This document shows, piece after piece, positions 41,295 through 53,200 of a stretch of 64,000 nt of DNA (its first letter is position 1; each line of letters opens with the position of its first letter). The position numbers were made by a program, and so were the translations under genes. This stretch comes from Paratinospora sagittata. Taxonomy: Eukaryota > Streptophyta > Magnoliopsida > Ranunculales > Menispermaceae. The notes below the pieces were generated by a model. The model did no database searches. It saw nothing but the letters and a program-made list of their open reading frames with translations, and had not been told where the DNA came from. The stretch is taken from contig CM069593.1 in the NCBI GenBank assembly GCA_035771175.1, positions 23,040,456 through 23,104,455 on the forward strand. Direction: 5' to 3'.

Positions 41295-44200
41295 TCACTT
41301 CAAAGGTGCTAAAAGTGTATAGATCAGAAGCAAGGATACCACAATGATGGCTCCAAAAAGAGTGAACCTTGGACTAGTCCATAACATGAGGTTTGATCTT
41401 TCCGTTCTCTTGATGGGATCCACCTCCTCAGACAATGGGTAGTCAGAACGTCTTGGATTCCAGCTTACATATTTATTTGGATCGAACCGTGAGAAGGGAG
41501 TCTTCTTCCCTCGCTTCCTAAAGCGTGACCAAGCCTTGTCCCAGTCTGTTGAGAGCCTGTCGCCTGTAAAATGTACAAGTTAGGTGTTGTCCCTGGACAA
41601 GAATGCAAAAAACAGCATTCAGGGAATGAAAATTAGCAATTAGTCGTACCCATCAAAGTATACAACATCTTAGACTAGCCACAGCTGAGAAAAATGCAAG
41701 GGAACCATGTATGTTTTTTTTTCTTTGATTCAAGGGTATATGGGCCTGTTAAAGCACCCAACTAGTCTTTTGAGATAAGTGCAAACCTCCCAATCCTTGC
41801 ACACCACACTACAGGGAGTGTCTTGCTTGGGATGGGATTCAAACTCAAGACACCCACTTCCTAAGGTGGGGCCATGGCCATCACACCAGCTCAATGTTGA
41901 TTGGGTTCCTGGAAACTAAACATGTATTACATTCATAATCTGGCATGTATATTCATCCACAACAATCAAATCCTATTAGCATTTCTTCTTCGCTGATCTC
42001 TTTGCATGTCATTCAAAGGATGTTAAAATTGCAAACAGTTTGTAAATAGATACAGTGGTTTCCACAGCTTAAAACAGGGTACATAAGCTTATACATGTGA
42101 TGACAAAAGAATGTAAAGTAAAATGAACATTATGTCCATTATCTACCATAGGAATGCTTTGTATATATTTGTGGTATGAATGCAGGCATGGACATGGTGT
42201 CAGGACTCATCTAATCAAATTGGATTGATGAAGGAACAAGCTAATAAAGAGTACAGGAATTTGCCCAATGGATCAACAGATCTCCAATCCAAGTTGACCA
42301 AGTTTATCTAAAAGTTGGTTCAAGCTACTAAGTTGGATCGGATCCAGGATTGTTGCCAAAGTTCAACTTCCATAGCTATCTTCAATCTAAGTTGACCAAG
42401 TTTGTCTAAAAGTTGGTTTGGTTGGAGCTACTAAGTTGGATTGGATCTAGCAGATTGTTGCAAAAGTTTCTGTTTGATCATTGGTTGTCTTTGCTATACC
42501 ATTCCTTGGTACCAAAGTAATTAAATGGATCAAAATTAAAATGTCAGCGGATTAACTACCTGGCATCTGGGAGCATCACATATTAAGGAAACGCTAAACA
42601 TTATAATGAAGCAAGCAACTGAGAATTAATATCTTATATTGCAGAAGCTCAATAGGAAGGAGAATGGCAGGTAGATGCAGGGATGATGAGCACAAAAGTA
42701 AATGGAAACAACTATTATTATTACTACTATTTTCACTTAAACTTTACAACTGACACTTTCGCCATGTGTCAGAAATAACCTCAATGTAATATTATATTAA
42801 ACAACGAGAAAGGCAGCTGAGAAAGTTGAATTACAGAGAGGCAGACCAAAAAAAATGGAAGCTACACAGGAAGGCCATAAATCATAATTCCCTACTACTA
42901 GCCCTTCCAAAGCAATTGCCAACATTCAGCAAAAACTTTGGACCACATGAAAACCCACACATTTGTCCAAGATTATGTCCTTACTTCATATTGTCTTTCT
43001 TCAGCTCTTCAGAATTGTGTCTATTCATTTTTAACAATGTGCACCAGCAAATGGAAAATGAAATCAAGGACCATATCTGCCTCCCATCTTTGAGATCAGG
43101 CTGATGAGGAGCCCATGAAAAGATTAGGTATATACCAATGATACACCTAATGAGGCAAGGATGGAAAACCCAATTCTGAAGAAGAAAGAGAGAGAAACGA
43201 AGGGATGATTGACATTCTCCCCCTTAGCTTTAAAAGGGTAGCACTACCCAGGACTAGTTCTCCTCGATCCCTCAAATGATCTCCTACAAAAAAAATCTTC
43301 AAGAGGATCTATTGGACTTAGAAATACAAGTAGACAGACAATGAATATTGCAATGAACCTATCTCTTCATTTATCAACCCTTCTTCTTCACCGAACAATA
43401 GCCTTGCTTGGAACTTTCATTTTCCTAGAGCCTTAACCAATAGGGAACAAACAGAAATCTCTGATCTTTTAGATAGGTTAGAACATGTTCATTTGTCTAT
43501 CACCCCGGATCACTTTCGTTGGAACCTTGAACCCAATGGTCATTTCTCTTGCAAATCCCTCGTCCATTCCCTTCATTCATCCTCGTTGCAAGCCCCGACC
43601 CACTTCTCATTATCGGCATCTATTTGGAATACACAAATTCCATCGAAAGTTAAAGTGTTCGGATGGTTACTGGCTCTTAGGAGACTAAATACTCTGAATC
43701 TTTTACAAAGGCGTCTTCCTCGTATGTATCTCTCTCCCCATTGTTCCAAGCTAAAGAGGATCCGGATCATCTTTTTCTTCATTGTTCCTCGGCGAGATGG
43801 ATATGGGATATGTGGCACAGGTTTTCGGGCGAGATTCTCTCCTCCATCTTGCATCGAGGATAGTATGCCCCCCCCCATATGGGCTTTTTACATGATTACC
43901 CTTCAAAAAAAAAAATTTTCCACAAATGCCATTCATCAAAAAATAATGTCATATTTGCCACACTTTACTGTTCCTAACACAGTCATCGCACAGTCAGCGT
44001 GCCACGTCGGCGCGGAGGTGGCTTTTTTTTTAAGTGAAGGGAAGGCGTCTTTTGAAAAGACGCCTTCCCTTCACTTAAAAAAAAAAATATGTGAAGGGAA
44101 AAGACGCATTCTCTTCAAAAAATTTTTTTTTTTTTTGAAACAGAAGGCGTCTTTTTAAAAGACGCCTTCTGTTTAATTTTTTTTTTTTTCATGTCCACTG

Positions 44201-47200
44201 CACCGTCTTTCTCCTCCTGAATTCCAAATGCATTGAAACATCTCTCTCATAATACACAATCCTAAAGCTACCCAGTAGAAATCTAATGCTACTGCAATCC
44301 TCAAATGTCTTCCTTATTCCTCTCAAGCTAGTTGTGTACAGAATGACCGAATCACTTCCTCCCGGTGGGCACTTCTCTTCAAATTTCAACAGTGGATTTC
44401 CTTCCACTTCCCTATCTTCTGTCACAGTTTTTTCCTCCTCAATTCTCCTCAACTTCTGTTTTTCAGCTCTATCTTTCTTACCCTCTTCCTGGGTTGTCAT
44501 ATGTTCCATCACTGCCTGCTCAAATGCCATTAGCAACTTGGGATCAAACAAGCTTCCTGAATTCATATCCGGCCTTCTGAATGAAGAAACATCAATTTCT
44601 GCCAACTGGGTAGGCTCTGCTGATACTAAATTCTCAGAATTCTCCATGGCAGGAGCCATTTTTTGGTAAGAAGATTGGTGCAGAATCCTGTGATTTTGGC
44701 TTCCAGGCTCTGGAAACATGAGATTTTCAGAGTTTCCTCTAGCGGGGGCTAATGGGCCATTTCCTTTTAGTACAGAGGATGGGCCAATGTTTTCTTTGTT
44801 GCCAACATCATCACCACCAAACAACTCCATTTCTTCTTCATCTTCAAGGTCTCTCAAGAGTTCAGAAGCTTCGTCGTTGACGATATCGGGTTCCATCACA
44901 GGAAGATTTTTGCTCTGATGATTAGCTCTCTCATCTTGCTCCTTGCATTCCAACGAACTTCTTGTAGATTTTTGATTTGGATCTTCAAAATGCGGTCTAA
45001 CCACCCATCTGAGGCAGCACTGACATTGGGTGCTTGTATTAATTTTCATGGCAACAAAATTTCAAAAGTAGGAGGAGAAAGACGGTGCAGTGGACATGAA
45101 AAAAAAAAATTTAAACAGAAGGCGTCTTTTTAAAAGACGCCTTCTGTTTCAAAAAAAAAAAATTTTTGAAGGGAAGGCGTCTTTTCAAAAGACGTCTTCC
45201 CTTCAACTAAAAAGAAACGGCTTCGCTTAGGTTAAGGGAAGGCGTCTTTTGAAAAGACGCCTTCCCTTCACCTTAAATTCCGCCTTCCCTTGCACAAATT
45301 TTTTTTAAGTGGAAGGGAAGGCGTCTTTTCAAAAGACGCCTTCCCTTCACAATTTTTTTTTTTAAAGTAGAAGGGAAGGCGTCTTTTGAAAAGACGCCTT
45401 CCCTTCCACTTTAAAAAAATCTACCTCCGCGCTGACGTGGAGCATTGTTTGGCCGCTGACTGTGCGATGACTATGCATTGAACAGTAAACTGTGGCAAAG
45501 GTGACATTATTTTTGAAGGGATGGCATTTGTGAAATTATTCTTTTTTTGAAGGGTAATCATGTAAAAAATCCCCCCCCATATGGGTATTCTCTCATCGTT
45601 GGCTAAGGAGGCAGCGTCCATCTCTTCATTTGCTTCTCTTTGGCAAATTTGGCTCAAAAGGAATAATAGACTATTCAATAATAGGCCTAAGGATTTGATG
45701 AAGCTTTGGGAGGATATTAAATTCACGGCTAGCTCTTGGGTTCATGCGGTTGGGCTAATTTAGGGTCCCTCTCATTCAGATTGGGTTTTGGATTGGGGTT
45801 GTTGTCTTCACCATTTGTAATGTTCTGGCGAAGGGGTTAGGGTGGATTGGCTATTTTTCGCTTTTGCTTGCTTGGTTGCACTGCTCGTGCTTCCTGCTAG
45901 TTGTATTTTTATTTTTATCGTTCCTCTTATTCTTAATAACATTTCTTCTTGTTTTTGCTAAAAAAGAAATAAAATAAAATAAAGCTTTAGGAATATAGGC
46001 TTGATTATTCATCAAGAAGGAAAAATAGGAGCTTCTGTCAATCGAATAATTAAAAAGTAGGTAGGTTTAAGAGGATGTGTTCTTAGAATACAATATGATC
46101 AAGTTATCCTATAGAAATTAAAAGAAAAAAAAATTAATGTAGAATATTGGGCAAGAAAGAGTTGTTAATAGATTAATTGTAATAGAGACAGAATTAGAAT
46201 TAAACACAATCAGGAAATGGTAGGAGTGGCCATAATTTGAAATAAAATGAGAAAGAATTGAGTAAGGAGGTTTAAACACATACAACAAATACCACTACCA
46301 TTCCTACCTTTTTTTTTATGCCAATGTTGGTGACTAGAATAACTCTCACTATTCATAATACAGAAGAAAACCTAAATAACTCTCACTATTCATAATAGAG
46401 TATCTTGATGTACAACTCACACCAATCCATTGCCCTATGTTTTATGTTCCTAGATCCCTAGGAAGTTTGAATCAAACCAATTATGAGATTTTTTTCTATG
46501 TAAATTAACCATAGACCTTTTTTCGAAGAAGAGCCTACTTTATAATTTTGAGATAGAGCAACTTCAATGGTTCGATTGAAGGTGCTCTCGTGAAAAAAAT
46601 AATTTGGAAAATGCAATCTTAAAGCCTGCTCAATAACAATATTTAGCCTCTACTTCTACTTTAAAATACGGTAAGAATTATCGTAGTGCAACCTAGTGTC
46701 CACGAGTTAAAATCGTAGAAACAGTCTCTTGCAATACAAGGTAAGACTACCTACAATAGACCCAAAGTGGTCCAACCCTTGCCTGGTCCTCGCATAGGCG
46801 ACAACTTCATGCACCAAGCCTCCCCTCTTGTAAAGGTTATAACTAGTTGGAAAGTGATGGTCTTAAGGATTGTTTGGTATGGTGTATCCTTCAATTCTAC
46901 TTTAAAATAAACCTCCATTTGTAGCGAGGTTTAAGCTCTAATATAACAAGCCAAAACTTTTTGTTACTCTTATAAAGGTTACACCTCCACTTGAATTAGA
47001 AGTAGAGAAAGTAAAAATATTTACCAAAAAATAATGATCACCCTCTACTTTTTTTTCTGAGGTTGCAAGTGCAATTAACAAACACCACCTTGGCATGTTA
47101 GTCTTTATGGCTAGAAAGGAACAATATAATTTTGAGGAATCTTTGTCCAATGAAGGGGGTAGGGGTGGGCTCGAGTCGGGTTCGGGTCGGGTTTGGGCCC

Positions 47201-50200
47201 AACCTTCACCTGACTTGCCTAAGTCGGGTGACAAGAAATGGCACCCGCTATTCACCCAACAAGGACTTTTGGGGTGGGCAAACCCGACCGACCCGTGATC
47301 GAGTTGGGTCGGTCAAGTCACCCGAGGCTTTTTTTTTTTTTTTGTGGGTCAACAACCCAATTTGTTGTTGATTGGGCTTGTGTATTATATTTTTGGGCTC
47401 CTGAAATAGGGTCAATTTGCTATTACTAATTTTAAAGAAAAACCTTTTTTATCAACCTGCTAACAAATTTTGACCAAAAAAAAAAACCTTCTAAAAAATA
47501 ACATTCTCAATATCTATACAAATTCCTCATCAATTATACAAAAGAATGGCCCAACCTGCTACAAAAAAGCATTTCTATATTAAAAAAATATTCTCCTGAA
47601 ATTCTAAGAATCAAAAACTATTCTAACACATATAAATCATACAAAGAGACATTATTAACCCTCTTTGGGTGGATTCAAAAATCACCTAAAATGCATATCA
47701 ATATTAAGTCATAATTATAAAGTTCACATGAATGAGAGGGTATGTTTTTTGCAAGTTGCAAATGATGAAAGGGTATGCATTAGTGATTAGCCTAGGGTTT
47801 TAATTGGGCGGGTCGGGTCGGGTCTATTGGGTTGGATTTTTCCTAAACCCGTCACCCGACCCAATAGGATCGGGCCCCTTCTTTTATGACCCGATAGACC
47901 CAACTGTGTGAGGGTCACCCAACCCGACCCTCCATTTTTTGGTCGGGTCCATCGGGTCTGGTCGGGTCGGGTGAGCGGGTGACATGCTCACCCCTATGAG
48001 GGGGGTGAGGAAAATTGCTCAAGTAAAGGGCCGCTTTGTGCGTCTTTCTTGATAAATTGTTAAGTCATATTGGTCTTTCAGATAGATCGAGGCATTGGAA
48101 TTTTCTTTCAGGGGCTAGTTGGTGGTCTATCCTTTGACGACAAACATATTTATTATTTTATCATCATTAATATATTGATTTTTGTTTCTTGTCCAAAAAT
48201 ATATAGAGAATAGATTATCATCTAGTAGGTGGGTGTCTCTTCCCACCCCCACCTCCACCCCCAAAGAAATTAAAATTAAAATAAGTCATAGTTTCTATAA
48301 ATTTATTGAATTATTCTACCACTTCTATGATGCTTTTCCACATCCCACACCCATACCCAAGTAGACCCGAAAATGAAATAGCTCACTTTTTCTAGATTTC
48401 TCCCCTTTTAGCACTTTTAACCTTGTTATAAATGTTATCTTTTTCACCCAATCTCCAAAGCCACGTTCTAAGAGGGTTTGGCTCATGAAATAAAGCTTGC
48501 AAATAACCAAACCATCTTCCTCCTTAGGGAGACAAATGTGTCCTTCAATTAACTCAAAGATTTATGTGCCGCTCCTCATGTCCTTTCAAAATACAAGTTG
48601 GTAGACATGCCTCCATTTTGTTAGTTCTAATCATAGAATAAATAATGGGACATGTAATATATGTGAAGGTGTAGCCTATGCTATTCGAAATACATTCAAA
48701 TCTTCCCTTTCAACCTCCAAATCTAGTATTCACCCGCTTCATGATTGGATACCTTATAGTTAGATTTGGATTTTGCAAGTAAAACCAATAATTGTTGAGA
48801 AAATTAACAAGACCCTCATCTCTATTCTCCAATGCCAACAATTACCCATTTTCTTAAATTGACTCTTGGCCCTGAAAACAAGTGGAAAATGATCACAATT
48901 ACCCTCACCAGCTTGGAAAATGTGAAAAATCCCTCTCAAAGAATCCACAAACAACAAATGATCTAATTTTCTTTTATTTACTATCCTCATCTATCAAGAT
49001 ACCAAAACTTTATCGATTTTTTTTTTGGCTACTAAAATAAATCACCAACAAAAAGAAAACATTCTTGAAACTTAAATCAGCCGCTATATAAAGGCTTTTT
49101 AATCATATTTATGAAAACAAATTCCATCTAGGCTTAAAATTCCTTAAAGCTATATTTCGTTCCTAGTCTCGCTGTATTTAGATAGTTGCCAGTTCATTGG
49201 ACAGAGAAAACATAATTACCAAACCTTAATTGTTTTCCACACCATATTAACTCTGTTTAAACCTGAGCAAAGTAGAAGTTAGGTCTATTTCTCCAAATCC
49301 AAGAAGAAGCATAGATTTTTATTTATTTTACTCGGATTATTCTTAGGCTAGAGAAGGTTGTTCTAACTAACCCAAGGTCCTCTAGTTCCTAGTTTTAAAT
49401 TCATAGTATTTGTTGGGCTATATCTAATATCATTGTAGATTCTCTCTCGAATCTTTTATCCTTAAAAATGATGCAAGCAGGTAATCTTACTGTTCTTTTC
49501 CTTATTTTTATTTATCTCTGGATGATATCCTTCACTTTCATAATAGTTGCATTAGTGCTGCAGCATTATACCTAAGGGAAAAGGAGTTCATAGAAATTCT
49601 GCTAAGACAGAATATAGTGGTCAACTTCTGAGCATAATGGTTATTTATAGAAAAATTAGGCTTATCAAATGTCTTCGAGCTGTAGCCTTCACTAATTTAT
49701 TGATCCTGTAGAGAAGCTATTTAATCTTGTAACCAAATAAATCAGCGATATAAGAATCAAAGAGGTACAGTTTGGAATCAATCAAGCAACTAACCAGAAA
49801 ATTCTGCTCACCTTCCCAATAATCCTCCTATGTTTCAAGCAAAGAAAAGTTCCTTCCAAGCTTGGGACAAGTTGAAATCTAGAAGCTAAAACTTTTTTAA
49901 CTTTGGACAAGTAGCTTTCCATTCTCAAGTAAAAAGCAAGCTTAGAGTAGGTTTTTTTTCCCCTATAAACACTTGCTCTATAGATCGAACATCAACTTAC
50001 CTTATTGTCGTTCGATGATTCAATCTACAATGAAAACTGGTAGCTTGCAAAGAACAACTCCATGAAACGCCCAGATAATGGGCGATGGAACCCTCTCCGG
50101 CGTTGTCTCCATCCTATCTTCTCTGTTAAACTTTCCACTATCTTCCATTTTCAAGCCTTCTTCATAGCTGTTTCTCGGTCTCTGAACCACTAATCTCCTT

Positions 50201-53200
50201 TCTTTCTTCTTTCACTCCTTTCCACCCTTGCTCTCTCTTTTCCCGATTTTCTTCTTTTTGCTTCATGTCTCGTCTGTGCATTTCTAAGAATGGTAGGAGA
50301 CTTCCAGGAGGTCCATCTCTCCGGCCAACAGGGGTCAACAAATCGATACCCACTACGAGTTTTAGGTCTAAGGAGAAGTCTTTCACGTTGATGGCTTTAC
50401 GTGAGAGCGGTGCAAGATCACGAAGTACATTCTGCGGAGTGGTTTTTGAACCAGGTGGGGAAGGCGTCTACTGGGGGTGTGCCTCAAGCTTTCAAGGCAT
50501 CCCATAGAGGCTCGAGTGGCGTGGTCATCATGGAGTCCTTCAATGCTCGGGATTGGGTTTTGAAGTTAATGAAAATTGAGGGGGGTAGAGCTAGGGTGGT
50601 CTATTTTCCAAAAGATGATCAGAGGAAGGGGTGGGAGAACGTGGTGGAAGCCTTCCATAGATGTTTGTCTCTCCAAATCAACAACGACACTATCCCGCTG
50701 GTAAAGGAGTCCCACATCGAACGTGACTAGAATCTAGCCGTGGTCCTATTCTGTCTTCATTCAATTGTCCGGTGGTCCGATGCTACTATTGAAATCAACA
50801 ACAATGTGGGAAGATATATGTCGTTAGTTGGTATGGCTGACGACCGTGTGATTGTATGGTGCGCCGACGAAGATGAAAAACTCATAATCTTAAACAGCTT
50901 TAAAGTTCCTTATTTCTCTATGGTTAACTGGTCAAGTTCTTGTTAATGGGACAAAAGGAAGATTAGATGTTGTAGCGGTTGGGTTGGTATTGAAGGGCTC
51001 CCAATTGAGCAATGGAAGGTTGAAATCTTCCAAGTAATCGGTGGGCTCTGTGGAGGTTTACTTCAAGTTGCAGAACAAACATCTTTAAAGACGTTTTTGA
51101 GGTTCCCCAAGCTAAAAGTTAAAGGCCTCTCTGACGGCTTCGTTCCAAAATTTGCTCAAGTGAATATTGTGGGCTTGACGATCGTGATTAAGATTTTCCG
51201 ACTAGAGGATGGTCGGAACTTCAAAATTGACGTACAACAGGTTCATGTAAGGAAGGTGGCGGTGGTGGAAAATGTTGGACAGGGTGTTGGGCCAAATTAG
51301 GAAATCAACGATTTCCAAGGTCAATCAAAGGGTTGAGCTACGCCACATCACTGGGTGAAAGGAAATGCATGGGGTACGGCAGATCGTGGTATCAGCACTT
51401 TCCAGCGGAATGAAAAGATACGGAATCAAAAGTTTCTTCGGCGGGATCATGACGGGATCCAAATTATCCCCAGAGTTTCCCATGCGATGCTGCCCATGCC
51501 TGATGGTCTTAATCCTGGTCCAATGCCCTATGGATTGGTTCAGAAGGGGACGTTATTGGGCCACAATGGGGGCCCAAGCATTTCGGTGGGTCCACAAAAT
51601 GCTCCTGGGCTTTTTGGCAACATTGAAACATCTAGTACAACCCATGCTCGTTCCTGTTCTGGGTCAAAACAGGTGGTTTATGAAACCCCCTCTTATTTCT
51701 TGCCACTTGCTACCCACGCCTTGGGGAATGACGAGCCTCCAGCAGAGAATATGCAGGCTGCGCCTAGAATGGTTGTTGTCCATGACGTTATTCATGTTGA
51801 TGTGAACACTGAGGCAGACATCTTTAAGGCTGCTTCCATTGGCTCAAACTCTTTTAGGAAAGGGGAAATCTAGTCTTCAAGAGGATGCGGGAGGGCGCAG
51901 ATAAACTGGGGCGCCAATGCAAAAAGGAGTTATCTAGACTGATAGCAATGATGGCTCTAAAAGGGGGGAGTGACGTGTTTCAAGGTCATCCTCTCGCCCT
52001 TCCATGCGCAGTCTCCGGCTTGCTAGCATAGAATCTCGCAGGGCTAACAGTTGCGTTGGGGGCGACTTCCCTGTTACAGTCGAGGAGGAGGCTAAAGACT
52101 TTTTTTCCTCAAAAGATGATCTCGATTTGAACAGTGGCGGTTCTCAATCTAAGAAGGAGGCGGATGCTTGTAAGATCAATCTCTACGATTCTTTCTTAAT
52201 GGATGAAAATTAGCATGTCGTGATCCCGAAGCAGGTATGCCCTTAGTCTTTTGAATTTTGAGCACCCTATTATCTCGTCTTCTAGTTTGTCTATATGCTA
52301 TCCTAAAAATATGTCTCCAACAAAAACCTGTCATCATAAACCTCTCCATCATTCCTATAACCATGACCAAACCTTTCCCCTTGTGGTATATGGTTGTGCT
52401 TCCAATGTTACAAATGACGAGGTTCCAATTAGGGTGAGGATAAAAAGGCGTCGGGCTGGTAAGAGCCTTATTGTTAGTAATGACATAAGGAGCAGGAAGG
52501 TGCTGTCTAAGAGCAAAGAGAAAAAATCAAGAGCTAGTTTGGATTCTGCTGAGCCACTGGCCAAGTAAGTGGAGAGGAAGAACGTTCCTTTTTGTTCTAT
52601 CAAAAGGAAAATTCACAGAAAGAATGTTTGTATGATCTATTCGGCCGAGCAGGGCGAAGGAGTTTAAAACTGTGAGACAAGGGAGAAGAAGAAATGTGTC
52701 CCAATGAAGATCCTTTCTTGAAATGTTCGAGGGTGCGAGGCTGCCCTAAAATGTTGCCTCATCAAAAAAACAATTGCGAAGTCAAGTCGGATATTATCAT
52801 TCTTCAGGAAACCAAGAGAGGTTGCATTGATAGTTTTCTTATTGGGTAGGTGTGGCGTGCTAGATTCAGAGAATGGGTTTTTCTTCCAACTGCAAGTTCT
52901 TCGGGGGCAATTGTTGTGGCTTAGGATCGTAGAACGATCAAGGTGGTGGATAGTCTCGTTGGTGGGTTCTCGATGTCTATCTGTATTGATCAGGGTGAGG
53001 GTGTTAGATGGTGGCTTTCCGGTATTTATGGTCCTCCTTCCTCAGATGAAAGGGAAGTTTTTTGGGTTGAGTTGGTAGGCCTCAACTCCATTTGTGGTGA
53101 CTTGTGGTGCCTTGGTGGTGACTTTAACACAGTCCGAAACTTGGCAGAGAAGATGAACAGCCCTGGGCTTACTTCAAGTATGCAGATGTTCGATATTCTG

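Larger units (their letters stand above)
43881..45573. mobile_element. Non-autonomous Pack-MULE with 9-bp TSD and palindrome-rich inverted termini
   Basis: The terminus GGGCTTTTTACATGATTACC on the left matches GGGATTTTTTACATGATTAC at the right, read inward. The 9 bp CCCCCATAT occur on both sides (43872-43880 and 45574-45582), the size expected for Mutator-like elements. Inverted regions reach 44218 on the left and 45070 on the right, closing with a perfect 29-bp pair (CATGTCCACTGCACCGTCTT...). Between them lies about 850 bp of host-gene-derived sequence. It has no transposase. Insertion into a LINE is proven by the LINE coding sequence continuing on both sides. Confidence 0.93.

Noticed and set aside
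42826..43104. A 92-codon plus-strand frame between the duplication and the LINE
   Set aside because: No motif, no splice context and no similarity to neighbours; it is probably intron sequence of the long gene.
43493..44158. A 221-codon plus-strand open frame
   Set aside because: It is a chimera: the first part is the LINE zinc-binding region, then it reads through the MULE's left terminal repeat (the K- and F-rich end). It is not a gene.
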